Of a DNA stretch of 64,000 nt, positions 17,434-24,663 are shown one piece after another. This stretch comes from Fibrobacterota bacterium (GTDB lineage Bacteria; Fibrobacterota; Chitinivibrionia; Chitinivibrionales; Chitinispirillaceae), in the NCBI GenBank assembly GCA_023436205.1, contig JAEZKC010000055.1, forward strand, positions 34,892 to 98,891. The letters run 5' to 3'. Within the stretch, counting starts at the first letter, position 1. Every line of letters begins with the position of its first letter. The notes beneath the pieces are model-generated. The model had not been told where the DNA came from, ran no database searches, and saw only the letters and a program-made list of their open reading frames with translations. The translations under genes were made by a program, and so were the position numbers.

Positions 17434-18534
17434 TCATTTGGTCAGGAATACGCTCAGGTCTGCCCGAGCAGTGGCCTGTTTGTAAAAAGGAAGCTCGGAA
17501 ACAGTACCGGGGATCAGGGCTTTGCCCGACTGGATCTGCACTGCGGAACCCATGGCTGCCTCTTTCTTATTAATATAGGCCAGGGAAACTGCTGATCCCA
17601 GAGATGGGGAGAAGCTGCCGCTGGTCACAATGCCGATGGTGTCGCCCTCTTTGTTCAGGACCAGATCTCCATGCCGGGCGGCTCTTCTGCCTTCGAGGCT
17701 TACTCCTCTGAGGATCTGCGCAGTGTTGGACTGATCGCTGACCCGGGCTGATCCGATAAACTGCTTTTTGGTGGATATGGCTCTGCTGAAACCCGATTCG
17801 GCCGCGTTTCGTTCCGAATCAAGCTCATGACCATAAAGTGGAAATCCCATTTCAAGCCTCAGGGTATCTCTGCAGCCTAAACCAGCCGGAACGGCTCCGC
17901 GGCTGATGCAGTCATTCCAGAGGGAGACTGCCAGATCGTTGCTCAAGTAGATTTCAAATCCGATTTCGCCGGTGTACCCGGTGCGGCTGACGATCACCTT
18001 TTCATTATTATAGTAGTTGTAAGCAAAGGTGTAGTATTTGAGATCAGTGATGGAATCTTTCAGGAGGCTCTGGACGATGCGGGGGGCATTTGGTCCCTGA
18101 ATATCAAGCTTTGCTGTCCTGGAGGAGATGTTTTCAATTTTTGTGCTTTCCGAAAGATGGGAGCTGACCCACTGGAAATCATTTTCTTCGGTGGATGCGT
18201 TCACCACCATCATAAATTCTGTTTCGCCGATTCGGTAGAGGATCTGGTCGTCGATGACTCCACCCTGTTCGTTGCAGATGAATCCATAGCGGCAGGAGCC
18301 GATTTTAAGCGATGCCACATCGCAGGAGAGAAGCTTTTCCAGATCGGGCACTGCTGTTTGCCCGCCGATTATGAATTCACCCATGTGGCAAGTATCGAAA
18401 ATTACCGCCTCGCAGCGGCAGGCCTGGTGCTCTTTAATAATTCCCGTATACTGGATGGGCATATCGTAGCCGCCGAAAGGTGCCATTTTGGCTCCCAGGG
18501 CCACGTGAGTATCGTAAAGAACAGTTTTTTTCAT
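17434..18534 (-). CDS. gcvT: Aminomethyltransferase (glycine cleavage T protein)
   Basis: Transfers the one-carbon unit from H-protein to tetrahydrofolate, releasing ammonia. The start at 18534 (MKKTVLYDTHVALGAKMAPFGGYDMPIQYTG, i.e. KKTVLYDTHV then MAPFGGYDMPIQY) matches the family N-terminus; an in-frame ATG 69 bp further out would add 23 unrelated residues. Later blocks: VIFDTCHMGEF, DLQGPNA-like LDIQGPNAP, VSRTGYTGEIGFEIY and GLGCRDTLRLEMGFPLYGHEL. About 366 aa, normal length. First gene of the operon. No glycine riboswitch is apparent by eye in the 400 bp upstream. Confidence 0.94.
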   Translation of the reverse strand: MKKTVLYDTHVALGAKMAPFGGYDMPIQYTGIIKEHQACRCEAVIFDTCHMGEFIIGGQTAVPDLEKLLSCDVASLKIGSCRYGFICNEQGGVIDDQILYRIGETEFMMVVNASTEENDFQWVSSHLSESTKIENISSRTAKLDIQGPNAPRIVQSLLKDSITDLKYYTFAYNYYNNEKVIVSRTGYTGEIGFEIYLSNDLAVSLWNDCISRGAVPAGLGCRDTLRLEMGFPLYGHELDSERNAAESGFSRAISTKKQFIGSARVSDQSNTAQILRGVSLEGRRAARHGDLVLNKEGDTIGIVTSGSFSPSLGSAVSLAYINKKEAAMGSAVQIQSGKALIPGTVSELPFYKQATARADLSVFLTK

Positions 18535-18950
18535 TTTCCGGACCGGTTGTGTGTGAGAGAATCTGTGAAGCAGGAAAATAAATCTCAACGGGGTAATGCT
18601 CAATACATTGTGGGGACGGACTATGATGTCTGCACCTAAATTGTTGAATTGTAACTGAAACCGCTCTAAAAAAGTGTCAAAATATCAACATTCAAGCCAA
18701 TATTTCCGGCCCCCAACAGTCCTCTGCGGCCGTTTTGCGCTATTCGTTAACGCATCATGGCTTCATAATGATCTGAACTTTGTACCGATGAAAGGCACAA
18801 GAGGAGAAGACAAATTGTGACTTGAATCTATTTGGGATGGGTACTTAAAAATCTCTATTCTGTGTTCCTGAGTTTTGATGTGAGGCTATCAAGAAAGTTG
18901 TAAATCAAAAATAACTAAAAGAAAGGTCGCGACCTCGATGTTTACATGGG
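18535..18950. other. About 400-bp divergent intergenic region upstream of gcvT
   Basis: Lies between gcvT (-) and the DUF3592 gene (+). A possible TTGACA is seen on the minus strand near 18675 but without a convincing -10. No tandem glycine-aptamer-like structure, repeat copy or open gene is seen. Confidence 0.4.
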
Positions 18951-19004
18951 ATAATTGACATTTCCCCGCTAATACTTTTATTCTTATTTGGCACTTTTTT
19001 CATT

Positions 19005-19343
19005 GTGCTTAAAATATCCAGGGCGAGTTCGATAAACAAGAAATTGAAATTGGCAAAAGACTGGCCTGCAACTGAAGCTGAAATAATTTCATCAGGATAT
19101 TCCGACAGGATTGCATATACGAAATACGGCCCAAGGAAAACAGGTGCTTCCATACCTGATGTTAAGTATAGGTATACAGTGAATGATAAAGTTTACACGA
19201 ATGATCAGTTGTCAATTACACCTGTTGATTATTTGAACGAATCACGGGTTGTTTCTTTACTGAATCATCTTGAGGACGAAAAAACTGTTGATATCTATTA
19301 CAATCCAGAGAACCCTTCTGAGTCGGTAATTTTCAGGGTGTAA
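19005..19343 (+). CDS. DUF3592 domain protein, start uncertain
   Basis: The frame from a GTG at 19005 gives 112 aa: a basic stretch, then AKDWPATEAEIISSGYSDR, DVKYRYTVNDKVYTND and VDIYYNPENPSESVI, the pattern of DUF3592 proteins. In that family a membrane helix precedes this domain, and here the same frame continues upstream of 19005 back to a stop at 18912, encoding a hydrophobic helix (ISPLILLLFGTFFIVLKI) but with no ATG, GTG or TTG before it. The true start could be a rare ATT/ATA codon near 18951-18962, with AAAGAAAGG about 30 bases upstream, or the gene may have lost its start. Function of the domain is unknown. Confidence 0.6.
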   Translation: MLKISRASSINKKLKLAKDWPATEAEIISSGYSDRIAYTKYGPRKTGASIPDVKYRYTVNDKVYTNDQLSITPVDYLNESRVVSLLNHLEDEKTVDIYYNPENPSESVIFRV

Positions 19344-19556
19344 CAGCTTACGTTTTCTGTTCGGATTTCAAGGTGTTTTGGTCTGTATAGTAGCTGGAAT
19401 AGCTTCATTTTTCCCGTTCCAAAGAATTCCCCAAACGGGGGAAATGGTGGTGATTCGGATCAATTATGATGCAGGTTACTAAACTACCGTCAAAGAATCC
19501 GCACTACTACCTAAGGTCAATTTCTTCTCAAACTTGATCGCCGAATATTTCAGTTT

Positions 19557-20699
19557 TTATAAATCTTCTTTATTCCTCAAACCATCAATTATGTCACACT
19601 CAAGACCTGTAACTTTTCTGATCGTCTCGTTATCCATTCCCAGTGAAATCATATTTCGAGTTATATTCTGTTCATACTGAACAGCTTTCAGTTCGAGCTG
19701 ATAAACTTTCTTCTCAAGCTGCTGAATCTTTTGCTCGTATTCTCGAGATCTCTGTTCACACTGCTGAATTTTTAACTCGTATTCGCGAGATCTCAGTTCA
19801 TATTCCTGAATTTTCAACTCGTACTCTCGAGATCTCTGTTCATATTCCTGAATTTTTAACTCGTACTCTCGGAATTTCTGTTCATATAACTGAATTTTCC
19901 GTTCGTTTTCACTCTGAGCATTATCAAGTTCCTCCTTGAAAAACTCCCTTAGTACTTCATCAAGTATCTGTTTGGTTTCTTCATCATATTCCATCACCAC
20001 ACCTCTGATCGTATTTATGATCTCGGGAACCAGTTTTCTGGGCGCGGCGGTCATAATATAGAGCAAAAAGGCTTTTAAATAGCCTTTTGCTTCTGGCGCA
20101 CCATCAAACTCTCTAAATATTACGGCTATCTCGCCCAGTTTCTTTGGCAGCTGAGGGTGGTGAATATGTTTGAGAGCTAAAAACAGAATTCTCAAGTAAG
20201 GTACGCCGGTTATGCATTGATCGGGCATTCTGGACAGGTCTAAAACTACAAAAGTCAGATCGGGGAAATTGGGCTGCAAAGAGAATGGTCTCGTACTCAG
20301 CATGAAATCTTCTCCCATTGCCCAGCCAGAGTGTGTCTGGTTAATTACGATAGAGAGCACCTTGGGGTTTTTGGCATTTCTTCCGTATTGACGTCTGTGA
20401 TACTGAAGAATCATGGCAATATTTTCAACTAATTGAGACCCTGTACCGTGGTCTGCATAACTCTTATGCTCGAAAAGTATATAGGTGCGCTTTGTGCGAT
20501 CATGATTCAGCGCTGAATAAACAACATCGGAGAAGAACTCGAGCAGATCGGTAGTGATATGGCTATCTTTGACCGATTCCAAGGTGTCTAGATCAATTTC
20601 CGCCTTGTCTTTATCGCTCACGTAATTCCGGATGAAACTACGGACAACCGGTTTTCGGCTGAATGCTTCCTTGAAAAGCAGATCGTGAGGATGATTCAA
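19557..20699 (-). CDS. Rpn family recombination-promoting nuclease (YhgA-like) with repeated coiled coil
   Basis: A 380-aa protein. Residues 1-250 match the Rpn/YhgA type: HPHDLLFKEAFSRKPVVRSFI, DLLEFFSDVVYSAL and the catalytic E-x-K at 76-78 (YILFEHKS), followed by QLVENIAMILQYHRRQYG and a conserved FVVLDLSRMPD-type segment. Residues about 267-322 consist of four 14-residue units (EYELKIQEYEQRSR type), two heptads each, predicted to be a long coiled coil. The C-terminus (MISLGMDNETIRKVTGLECDIID) is the helical tail seen in this family. Family members are Mg-dependent DNA endonucleases linked to recombination and, in E. coli, to phage defence; activity here is inferred. It neighbours a decayed toxin-antitoxin pair. 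Confidence 0.85.
   Translation of the reverse strand: MNHPHDLLFKEAFSRKPVVRSFIRNYVSDKDKAEIDLDTLESVKDSHITTDLLEFFSDVVYSALNHDRTKRTYILFEHKSYADHGTGSQLVENIAMILQYHRRQYGRNAKNPKVLSIVINQTHSGWAMGEDFMLSTRPFSLQPNFPDLTFVVLDLSRMPDQCITGVPYLRILFLALKHIHHPQLPKKLGEIAVIFREFDGAPEAKGYLKAFLLYIMTAAPRKLVPEIINTIRGVVMEYDEETKQILDEVLREFFKEELDNAQSENERKIQLYEQKFREYELKIQEYEQRSREYELKIQEYELRSREYELKIQQCEQRSREYEQKIQQLEKKVYQLELKAVQYEQNITRNMISLGMDNETIRKVTGLECDIIDGLRNKEDL
19734..19901 (-). repeat. 42-bp in-frame tandem repeat, four copies
   Basis: Units start at 19734, 19776, 19818 and 19860. Each keeps the reading frame (42 bp = 14 codons) and several carry the block TCGAGATCTC or close variants. Copy-number change by slippage or recombination would alter the coiled-coil length of the Rpn protein without a frameshift. 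Confidence 0.9.
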
Positions 20700-20814
20700 A
20701 GGTAACCTCCTTACGGGTTCTAATAAGATAAATCGCAGAAGGATGTGGTCTGCAGAAAAATGTCAGGGTTGTGAGCAGGAAAAGGCAAAAGAACTTTGTG
20801 GAGGGTATGCCTTT

Positions 20815-21039
20815 ATGGCTGTTGATTATTTAAAGAAGACTATTGATACACTTATGACACTGCCCATTGAAATACAGGTTGAAGTGCATGATTTCACTCT
20901 ATTCCAGAAGTCATCGTTATCTCAAGGTAATATGAAAACAGAACAAAAGGCAGGCTCCGTACTGAATATAGTGGGTATCGGTAAGAGCGGACTTGGCGAT
21001 TTATCCATTAATCATGGCAAATATCTTTATGACAAATAA
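20815..21039 (+). CDS. Probable antitoxin of a VapBC-type pair
   Basis: The start at 20815 (MAVDYLKKTIDTLMTLPIE) is preferred over 20743 because GGAGGGT lies about ten bases upstream. The 74-aa product has the LPIEIQVEVHDFTLFQK pattern of DUF2281-like antitoxins and ends GIGKSGLGDLSINHGKYLYDK, a typical toxin-contacting tail. It overlaps by 11 nt the ATG of a decayed PIN-domain toxin frame, the gene order and overlap expected for an antitoxin-toxin pair. With the toxin broken, this antitoxin is an orphan. Confidence 0.65.
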   Translation: MAVDYLKKTIDTLMTLPIEIQVEVHDFTLFQKSSLSQGNMKTEQKAGSVLNIVGIGKSGLGDLSINHGKYLYDK

Positions 21040-21212
21040 AGAACGCAGCTTGGTTGACACCGGGGCATAGCTTGCCATTTCCGATACAAGTGACCAGCAT
21101 CACCTGAAGGCTGCCAACTATTTACGACAGCTTATCAGTGAAGGTCGTGAATGTCACAACTAATCTGGTTATTTACGAACGTGGCTTTACCCTGAGAGAA
21201 GAAAAATTCTAA
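21029..21212 (+). pseudogene. Decayed and truncated PIN-domain (VapC-type) toxin gene
   Basis: From ATG 21029 the frame reads MTNKERSLVDTGA, a premature TAG at 21068-21070, then LAISDTSDQHHLKAANYLRQ, LISEGRE, the N-terminal part of a PIN nuclease with the first catalytic Asp (VDTGA). At about 21150 one extra base shifts the frame; in the next frame it continues VTTNLVIYERGFTLREEKF and stops at 21212. PIN toxins are about 130-145 aa, so roughly half is also missing. One nonsense mutation, one frameshift and a truncation make this a clear pseudogene. Confidence 0.8.
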
Positions 21213-21257
21213 CATCTGTGAAATTTGTGCCCTCCGTGAGAACTAATTTTTCACTTG

Positions 21258-22451
21258 CTACCTGCTTTCCGTTCCAGCCTGCTTCCGGCACTGCTGCCCT
21301 TCCCAGCTTGCTTTCTGACTGTCCAGCCAAATCTTGAGCTCCTCCGGAATACCGCAGAGCCTGTTCTTACTCAGCTCCAGCCTGCTTTCTCCCTGACCGA
21401 AAGTCAGCTCGGTGATGGTAATAGGGAGCGTTTTGATGTTGTTTCCTCCAAGAAGCAGAATTTTAATATTCTTCAGCCGGGAAATGCTGTCGGGAAGGGT
21501 TGTCAGAGCATTTTCTGAAGCATTCAGAACCGACAATTCAGAAAGATCGGTAAGAGACTCAGGAAGTGAAGAAAGACCGTTGCTTTCGAGAGAGAGCAGT
21601 TGGAGTTTATTGAGCTTGCCTATTTCGCTGGGGAGCTGGCTTATCCTGTTTTTATCCGCTTTAATCCAGGTAAGATTCTTAAGTCCACTGACCGAAACAG
21701 GCAGAGCAGAAATACGATTGTTGTCTATGTAAAGATCGGTAAGGGAGGAGAGTTTTCCCAAATCTGCCGGGAGAGTGGTAATATGGTTTCCGCTAATGTC
21801 GAGTTTTCTGAGTTTTGAGAGCTCAACGATTGATGGTGGGAGTGCCCCGAGATCGTTATTGCTTAACCTCAGGATCTCAAGCTTTTTCAATTGACCGATA
21901 GTTTGAGGCAGTACGGTGATCTGGTTGTTATCTGCATAGAGGAATTTCAGCTCTTTGAGAGAATGTAAACTGTCGGGAAGCTTTTTTAGCTTGTTATTGG
22001 AGATAGATATCTCCCGAAGGCTTGATAAACTGGTTATCTCAAACGGGAGTGTGGAAAAACCGTTGTTGTCGAGGTGAAGGTAAATAAGATTTTTTAATTG
22101 TGCAATCGAATCAGAAATATTTGTCAAGCGATTTCCCGTAAGCCTCAGCTTCCGCAGTTCCACCAGCCTTCCGATTTCACCGGGAAGTGAGGTCAGGGAC
22201 GTATTGCAGATACTGAGCATGCGCAATGATGTCAGATTTCCGATAGATGCGGGGAGGAACCTGATGTCTAGGGAATCCAGTCGCAAACTGATGACTCTAT
22301 CGCCGGAAATGTCAATCAGCTTTTCTGTTTGCTGACTAAATAGCCCATTACTGTCAAGAATTGCTCTCACAGAAAGAGTGTCTTCCTGAAGTGTTTGAGA
22401 ATGGACGGTATAACAAAGCAACAGTCCAACGAATAGTATTTTACCCTTCAT
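21258..22451 (-). CDS. Secreted leucine-rich repeat protein
   Basis: A 397-aa protein with a signal peptide (MKGKILFVGLLLCYTVHSQ). After about 60 residues it carries some 13 tandem 23-residue leucine-rich repeats of the form L-x-x-L-P-x-x-I-x-x-L-x-x-L-x-x-L-x-L-x-x-N (for example LPDSLHSLKELKFLYADNNQ and LPASIGN at the start). The region ends in a capping segment (LTFGQGESRLELSKNRLCGIP). LRR proteins are protein-interaction surfaces; the ligand is unknown. GGGAG precedes the start. It is the last of four closely packed minus-strand genes (STAS, esterase, DJ-1, LRR). Confidence 0.88.
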   Translation of the reverse strand: MKGKILFVGLLLCYTVHSQTLQEDTLSVRAILDSNGLFSQQTEKLIDISGDRVISLRLDSLDIRFLPASIGNLTSLRMLSICNTSLTSLPGEIGRLVELRKLRLTGNRLTNISDSIAQLKNLIYLHLDNNGFSTLPFEITSLSSLREISISNNKLKKLPDSLHSLKELKFLYADNNQITVLPQTIGQLKKLEILRLSNNDLGALPPSIVELSKLRKLDISGNHITTLPADLGKLSSLTDLYIDNNRISALPVSVSGLKNLTWIKADKNRISQLPSEIGKLNKLQLLSLESNGLSSLPESLTDLSELSVLNASENALTTLPDSISRLKNIKILLLGGNNIKTLPITITELTFGQGESRLELSKNRLCGIPEELKIWLDSQKASWEGQQCRKQAGTESR

Positions 22452-22477
22452 GTATTCTCCCGATCGATTGAATTCAT

Positions 22478-23020
22478 TTAGTTAGTGTAAAGAATTGCTC
22501 GCCCTACGGTTTTTGCTGTGTCCTGACCTTTTAGTGTGCTTATAAGTTGCAAGGCAAAGGGGATGGCGGTACCAACACCGCGACTGGTGATGACCGTTCC
22601 GTCGACGGTGACCGGTTCATCAACGGAAATCCCGCCCATGAGACGATCTTCCGTTCCCGGGTAGCAGGAAACTTTTTTACCCGCCAGAATTCCGGCCCTT
22701 GCAAGCACTGTGGGAGCCGCGCAAATCGCAGCGCAGATCTTTCTGTCTTCATAGGCTTTTTTCACAAGAGAAATTACCTTTTCTGATGTGGCCAGATTTG
22801 TTGTGCCCGGTCCGCCCGGGAGCACTACCGCGTGAAACGGCTCGGAAAAATCATCAAGCAGCATATCTGCCACCACTCTTATGTTATGTGAACCGAGCAC
22901 TTCCAGCTTTTCAAGTCCTAAAACGGTGACCTCTATATGGGCTCTTCTAAGGAGATCTATAAAGGTTATTGCCTCGACTTCCTCAAACCCGTCGGCCAAT
23001 ATCGTAATCACTGAAGCCAT
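22478..23020 (-). CDS. DJ-1/PfpI family protein
   Basis: A 180-aa cytoplasmic protein of the DJ-1/YajL subgroup. The nucleophile elbow is AAICAAPTVLA with Cys100; the conserved Glu lies at 14-15 (DGFEEVEA), and VVLPGGPGTTNL is the typical preceding block. YajL-type proteins are implicated in protection of proteins against oxidative or carbonyl damage; a glyoxalase-like or deglycase role has been proposed in the family. It begins only three bases after the stop of the upstream esterase gene. Confidence 0.92.
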   Translation of the reverse strand: MASVITILADGFEEVEAITFIDLLRRAHIEVTVLGLEKLEVLGSHNIRVVADMLLDDFSEPFHAVVLPGGPGTTNLATSEKVISLVKKAYEDRKICAAICAAPTVLARAGILAGKKVSCYPGTEDRLMGGISVDEPVTVDGTVITSRGVGTAIPFALQLISTLKGQDTAKTVGRAILYTN

Positions 23021-23023
23021 TAA

Positions 23024-24193
23024 CTACCTCCTGAACTGAACTGAGTACACGGAACTGTTCTGCAGCAGATTCAATCTGAAAAAATGGTAGTTGGATAAAA
23101 TCTTTTTGCTGAAACTGAATTCTGATGCTTTCTGCGAATCTTGTGCCATCATGCTTAAACCGGAGTCAGCAATCAACTGAACTGAATTCAGGTTCTCTGC
23201 ACTGATGTGCAGTTCTGTTCCTGATACGACGACCTTTAATTTCGCCGGTTGATTGCTGTTCTGTTTCTCAAAATCCACAATTTCCTCTGGAGCATTGGGA
23301 AGACCATCTATCAGTTCCCAGTTAAAGCTTTGCTCCTCGGGCTTTGACCAGGACCGAATTCTTTCCACTAGCGCAGGCACCTCTTTTTCCCGGTAATCAA
23401 ATCCATGCTGTTCTTCAGGATAAATCTTTCTTTCCAGAGGTATACCCGATTGAACCAGGTAGTCAAGGAATCTTTCCACAATGGGTAATGAGTAGAGTCT
23501 GTCGTTCCCTGCATTAATATTGTAAATGGGACGCCGCTTCATGTTTTCCAGAGAGATCCGGATCCCCAGATTGGGAAGCATTCCTCCGTAACCGGAGATG
23601 GCAAAAAAGCCTGCAAAGGGACCATTGATGGAATTGGCTGCAGCATAGCATCCTGTTGCTCCATCACTGACTCCGGAAAGAAAAATTTTGTTTTTATCAA
23701 TAGGGTATTGAAGGGTCATGTATCGAATTGTCTGCAGAATCCTCTTTTGTCCTCGAGCTGTCCACCAGGGTGCAAATCGGTTCGCCGAAGGGCTGGCCAG
23801 AAAAAGATCGAGGCTGTCTCTGAGGCCTGAAAGCATCTCATAGGCGCGCTCACCTTTATTATCGACAGTCGTTCCCACTCCACCATGAAGATAGATCACC
23901 AAAGGGTACTCCTTGTCGGATTTACTTCTGAATGGAGTACCGATTCCAAGGGAGTATTGTGTACCGTCGGAATCTGAGAGCCTAACGGAATAATCCTTTG
24001 ATGGGGTGACTATCCGACGGATGGAATCCAGAAGACTCGGAAATCTGTCCGTCAATTTGCACTGGGAATCAATCACCTTGTATGCGCTTCCTTGAGACCA
24101 GCTTTTAATCAGTTCCTCCTCCTGAATAAAATTATTGGAGGAACACCCTATTACTGCAAGTAAAGTGATTATCGGAAGGTTGGCGAATTTCAT
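23024..24193 (-). CDS. Alpha/beta-hydrolase lipoprotein (esterase-like)
   Basis: A 389-aa protein with a lipoprotein signal peptide (lipobox AVIGC, Cys17). The hydrolase domain has the oxyanion-loop region PLVIYLHGGVG, the nucleophile elbow GVSDG with Ser176, and a probable catalytic His263 (YPEEQHGFDYR). It resembles the PHB-depolymerase/esterase-D type of extracellular carboxylesterases. A C-terminal segment of about 100 residues after the catalytic domain looks like a beta-rich accessory domain. Substrate unknown. It sits between a STAS protein and a DJ-1 protein in one tight operon. Confidence 0.8.
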   Translation of the reverse strand: MKFANLPIITLLAVIGCSSNNFIQEEELIKSWSQGSAYKVIDSQCKLTDRFPSLLDSIRRIVTPSKDYSVRLSDSDGTQYSLGIGTPFRSKSDKEYPLVIYLHGGVGTTVDNKGERAYEMLSGLRDSLDLFLASPSANRFAPWWTARGQKRILQTIRYMTLQYPIDKNKIFLSGVSDGATGCYAAANSINGPFAGFFAISGYGGMLPNLGIRISLENMKRRPIYNINAGNDRLYSLPIVERFLDYLVQSGIPLERKIYPEEQHGFDYREKEVPALVERIRSWSKPEEQSFNWELIDGLPNAPEEIVDFEKQNSNQPAKLKVVVSGTELHISAENLNSVQLIADSGLSMMAQDSQKASEFSFSKKILSNYHFFRLNLLQNSSVYSVQFRR

Positions 24194-24206
24194 TAATATG
24201 TTGCTC

Positions 24207-24554
24207 TTAACTTTCTGTTACCGAGCGTTCAAAGTCCTGGTGAGTGGGGAAGATGGGAATGAGTTTATCGAATCCAACAATGGAAAGTATATCTGTGATG
24301 TCTTCGTTGGGACCGATCAGTACAAAATTGCCGTTTTTTTCTCCAAGCCGCTTCTGAAGATTAAGCATGGCAGTGATTGCGCTGGAGTCGATATAGCTGG
24401 TTTTGCTCAGATCGAATGCAATCTTTGGGCTTTTTTCTCTATTTTCGATTTCATTCAAGACTACCCTGATATTCATGAGCTGCTTTACAACAAATTTCCC
24501 GTCCAGAACTAGAAGATCCCAGTCTTTAGACTTTTTGGTGGTTATGTTCATCAA
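24207..24554 (-). CDS. STAS-domain anti-sigma factor antagonist
   Basis: A 115-aa single-domain STAS protein. The phosphorylation motif is YIDSSAITAML, with Ser57/Ser58 as the likely target of an anti-sigma kinase; preceding strand KIAFDLSKTS. Such proteins release a sigma factor (or other partner) by binding its anti-sigma factor when unphosphorylated. The start could be either of two adjacent ATG codons (24554 or 24551). It is the first of a tight operon with the esterase, DJ-1 and LRR genes. The response regulator with an anti-sigma-type ATPase domain at 26783 is a candidate partner. Confidence 0.88.
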   Translation of the reverse strand: MMNITTKKSKDWDLLVLDGKFVVKQLMNIRVVLNEIENREKSPKIAFDLSKTSYIDSSAITAMLNLQKRLGEKNGNFVLIGPNEDITDILSIVGFDKLIPIFPTHQDFERSVTES

Positions 24555-24663
24555 ATAATCTCGATTATGGCAGCTGGTTCATTGCCCTTAACGTTTATAT
24601 AAATATAAAAAGGGCGGCTATTTTTTGCCTCATTTTATTACCCGCAGATATCGTGACCATGCA

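Noticed and set aside
18535..18950. Glycine riboswitch expected before gcvT
   Set aside because: No tandem aptamer-like conserved core could be found by eye in the upstream region.
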